From Paractinoplanes maris (GTDB taxonomy: Bacteria > Actinomycetota > Actinomycetes > Mycobacteriales > Micromonosporaceae): DNA of 64,000 bases. The position numbers were made by a program, and so were the translations under genes. Below, in pieces: positions 63,905 through 64,000 of the stretch (its first letter is position 1; every line of letters starts with the position of its first letter). The stretch lies in NCBI RefSeq assembly GCF_023544465.1, contig NZ_JALPVL010000003.1:248001-312000 (forward strand), read 5' to 3'. Under the pieces are notes generated by a model, which saw only the letters and a program-made list of their open reading frames with translations, made no database searches and had not been told where the DNA came from.

Positions 63905-64000
63905 ATGCACCACGACAGCGGGGCCCTCGTAGCCCTGTTCTCCGCCGCCAACATTGTCATCGTGTGCGGGTACATCGCCGTCCCGTTCCTCGTCCTGCCC
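63905..64000 (+). CDS. Probable holin or lysis-associated membrane protein (partial)
   Basis: The first 32 codons are visible: an N-terminal MHHDSGALVALFSAANIVIV then CGYIAVPFLVLP, one hydrophobic helix with a short polar start. It directly follows the endolysin. The rest lies beyond the window, so number of helices and identity are open. Confidence 0.5.
   Translation, partial: MHHDSGALVALFSAANIVIVCGYIAVPFLVLP

Larger units (their letters stand above)
9043..64000 (+). mobile_element. Temperate siphophage prophage (left end to beyond window)
   Basis: Integrase, repressor/Cro switch, recombination and replication genes, terminase, portal, capsid, tail, tape measure and endolysin follow one another in standard temperate siphophage order for about 55 kb. 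Nearly all genes point right, with four leftward regulator-like genes. The left boundary is placed between the truncated host gene (9042) and the integrase (9162). The right end is not in the window. No insertion sequence or broken phage gene was seen. Confidence 0.93.

Overview
The window is GC-rich actinobacterial DNA. Base composition, many GTG/TTG starts, several apparently leaderless genes and gene content suggest a filamentous actinomycete, plausibly of the Micromonosporaceae; the taxon is inferred, not shown. About 9 kb of host chromosome is followed by a temperate siphophage genome (prophage) that runs off the right edge.

Host part (1-9042): the 3' end of an O-methyltransferase, an alpha/beta hydrolase, a secreted or membrane-anchored SGNH hydrolase, a short-chain dehydrogenase divergent from a TetR regulator with paired operators, an MFS exporter with a MerR-type promoter, an M56 membrane peptidase, a SprT-like metalloprotein, a RibD-C/DHFR-fold reductase, and a gene resembling only the C-terminal part of an M14 carboxypeptidase. 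The last gene abuts the phage integrase and was probably cut by integration. Three host gene ends carry local tandem duplications.

Prophage, early part (about 9.05-38.5 kb): tyrosine integrase, rightward; convergent leftward XRE repressor candidate; an operator-rich switch region; a Cro-like gene; an excisionase-like HTH gene. A long rightward run of small, translationally coupled genes follows. It includes two GIY-YIG-like proteins, a C5-cytosine methyltransferase with tandem repeats, a YqaJ/RecT/DnaQ recombination module, an HNH protein, a RusA-like resolvase, SSB, an SPFH/Band-7 membrane protein, a LexA DNA-binding domain, a LuxR-type HTH and ribbon-helix-helix regulators. The replication module is an initiator gene carrying six 18-bp iterons (candidate origin), a DnaC-like loader and a DnaB-like helicase. 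A PDDEXK-like nuclease and small zinc-finger or HTH proteins follow.

Prophage, late part (38.6-64 kb): small and large terminase, DUF935-like portal, a SAP plus ADP-ribosyltransferase-like protein, a MuF-like head protein, a protease with a nested in-frame scaffold gene, decoration protein, major capsid protein, a pectin-lyase-like fiber encoded among head genes, connector proteins, major tail protein, tail assembly chaperones with a -1 frameshift signal, a 1182-residue tape measure, a large baseplate/minor tail protein, a C1q-like tail protein, an M15-like endolysin and the start of a probable holin. Strong stem-loops, two with U-tracts, separate the late genes around the capsid and tail-tube genes.

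The modules have the order and completeness of a functional temperate phage; no broken phage gene was seen. The right attachment site lies outside the window.
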